Shown piece by piece: positions 6,565-7,550 of a stretch of 7,550 nucleotides of DNA (position 1 is its first letter; each line of letters starts with the position of its first letter). The stretch is from CAZFIM01 sp964519615 (lineage in GTDB: Bacteria; Chloroflexota; Dehalococcoidia; GIF9; UBA5629). Under the pieces are notes generated by a model. It was not told where the DNA came from, searched no databases, and was given only the letters and a program-made list of their open reading frames with translations. The translations under genes were made by a program, and so were the position numbers. The stretch is from assembly GCA_964519615.1 (NCBI GenBank), contig CAZFIM010000101.1, positions 1-7,550 on the forward strand, given 5' to 3'.

Positions 6565-6694
6565 TTTCTACAACTCCTGGTAATGATATGTAATCCATAG
6601 CTAATAACCTCTGAACAGGCACAATACTGCAAATAGATGAAACAACACGGGTAACGGTATGCTGCAATAGTTTAATATAAATAAGGAGACGAAA

Positions 6695-7465
6695 ATGACG
6701 GAATACTCCGGAGAAATCAAACCGCTAAGCTACGACCTTTCCATTCTGAAGAAGCTAAATCTTGAAAAACCGCCAGTGGGCATTAAATTTCTTTTCAACA
6801 AACCTGACGGAGTACGGCGGCTTGACAAAAATCTTGCCTTTTGCCTTATGCCGGAAGAGGCACAAAATTCAGGCGCGTTCTATGTGGACGAAAGTCATTT
6901 TGAATGCGCCGGGCCGATTGTTCTCGGAATTGCACCGGACGACCCGTACTGCGAGAGCGGACAAATAGGCACAAAGCCAAGTCTGGATATTTTCCAGCAG
7001 GCACGGGCCAATCGGCGTATATATAAATATGTGCCGACTTTAGATCATGGCACCTGCCACTACGTTATTTTCGCGCCGCTCGACGATATTGACTTCGACC
7101 CTGATGTCTTGTTGATAACCGGCAATGCACATAAAGCGGAGATCGTTCTCAGAGCGTATTCATGGTCTACCGGAGCTATGTATCAAAGTAAGAGTACGAC
7201 CGTTATGGGCTGCGCATGGGCGTTCGTCTATCCTTTTATCTCTGGAGAGATTAACTTTACCGTAGAACAGCTTTGCTACGGACACAGAGCCCGACAGGTA
7301 GGAAAACTGGGAGATATCACCGTTTCAATACCCTTCGATCACCTCAAGACCGTTATAGACAATCTTCATGAGATGGACTGGCTCCCGCCCGGATTTACTG
7401 ATGGCAGAGAAGGCTACAACACAAGGTTCAAGCAAGCCACCCGCAGCCGGCTGGTCCAAAGATAA
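6695..7465 (+). CDS. DUF169 family protein (COG2043), function unknown
   Basis: A 256-residue soluble protein recognised as DUF169 from its N-terminal PPVGIKF block (26-32), the FCLMPEEA segment (49-56), FECAGPIVLGI (69-79), the central VLLITGNAHKAEIVLRAY stretch (138-155), and the GCAWAFVYPF...CYGHRAR region (172-200). The family occurs mainly in anaerobic bacteria and archaea and has no established reaction that I can name. Six cysteines (50, 71, 86, 121, 173, 194) are present, several at positions that look conserved within the family, so metal or cluster binding is conceivable but unproven. There is no signal peptide or membrane segment. The start is supported by AAGGAG at 6682-6687. It is transcribed away from STT3 from its own likely promoter and is followed by a hairpin, so it looks monocistronic and need not share a pathway with its neighbours. 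Confidence 0.85.
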   Translation: MTEYSGEIKPLSYDLSILKKLNLEKPPVGIKFLFNKPDGVRRLDKNLAFCLMPEEAQNSGAFYVDESHFECAGPIVLGIAPDDPYCESGQIGTKPSLDIFQQARANRRIYKYVPTLDHGTCHYVIFAPLDDIDFDPDVLLITGNAHKAEIVLRAYSWSTGAMYQSKSTTVMGCAWAFVYPFISGEINFTVEQLCYGHRARQVGKLGDITVSIPFDHLKTVIDNLHEMDWLPPGFTDGREGYNTRFKQATRSRLVQR

Positions 7466-7482
7466 TACACCTACCGGACAGA

Positions 7483-7508
7483 CCAAACCTCAGGTACCTG
7501 CGGTTTGG
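7483..7508 (+). terminator. Palindromic hairpin after the DUF169 gene, possible terminator
   Basis: CCAAACC (7483-7489) pairs perfectly with GGTTTGG (7502-7508). After one mismatch, CAG (7491-7493) pairs with CTG (7498-7500) around a GTAC loop. It begins 17 bp after the stop codon at 7465. No T-run follows, so intrinsic termination is uncertain. It could instead act as an mRNA-end stabiliser or, given its dyad symmetry, a protein-binding site for a downstream gene. Confidence 0.45.
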
Positions 7509-7540
7509 CTGAACAATTGAAAGATATATAACAGATACAT

Positions 7541-7550
7541 AGAAGAAAGG
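7541..7550 (+). promoter_or_regulatory. Possible ribosome binding site for a gene beyond the window
   Basis: The window ends in AGAAGAAAGG, a purine-rich run like the Shine-Dalgarno sequences of the other genes here. A + strand gene may start within about 10 nt past the edge. No start codon is visible, so this is a weak call. Confidence 0.25.

Noticed and set aside
6541..6600. Short frame encoding a 19-residue hydrophobic peptide in the STT3-DUF169 gap
   Set aside because: Its ATG overlaps the last base of the proposed -35 box, so the transcript would start after it, and it has no ribosome binding site.

Overview
The window reads as a piece of an anaerobic bacterial chromosome at the edge of a surface-glycan or glycoprotein locus. 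Two candidate sigma70-type promoters with near-consensus -35/-10 boxes and clear Shine-Dalgarno sequences argue for a bacterium. The gene content (a short CysD/CysN pair, a single-subunit STT3/AglB-type oligosaccharyltransferase and a DUF169 protein) resembles Dehalococcoidia-type Chloroflexota. That assignment rests on family recall and is tentative; an archaeon or another anaerobic bacterial lineage is not excluded.

Layout. 1-291 is the 3' end of a GT4 glycosyltransferase cut by the window edge, followed by a complete second GT4 glycosyltransferase (331-1497), both on +. An AT-rich gap (1498-1770) holds a good candidate promoter (TTGACT-18-TATAAT) whose -35 box lies inside a 10-bp-arm inverted repeat. 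Next is a tight + strand operon: a 74-aa ribbon-helix-helix protein (1771-1995), a CysD-like ATP sulfurylase small subunit (2016-2816) and a CysN-like GTPase subunit (2855-4060). After a 42-bp convergent gap comes a large STT3 oligosaccharyltransferase on - (4103-6418). A divergent 276-bp gap (6419-6694) carries a candidate + promoter for a DUF169 protein (6695-7465), which is followed by a strong palindromic hairpin (7483-7508). The window ends with a possible ribosome binding site for a gene just outside.

How the genes may work together. The two glycosyltransferases would build a glycan on a lipid carrier, and STT3 would transfer such a glycan to Asn of exported proteins. The CysDN pair would make APS from sulfate and ATP using GTP hydrolysis. 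No APS kinase, APS/PAPS reductase or sulfotransferase is visible here, so whether the APS feeds glycan sulfation, assimilation or something else is open.

The most unusual feature is the CysD-like protein. It combines a CysD-type PP-loop and C-terminal region with a Cys-Cys plus Cys-x-x-Cys pattern typical of the [4Fe-4S] cluster of APS reductases. Its partner GTPase has an EF-Tu-like P-loop and an atypical switch I. No mobile elements, CRISPR arrays, tRNA or rRNA genes were seen.
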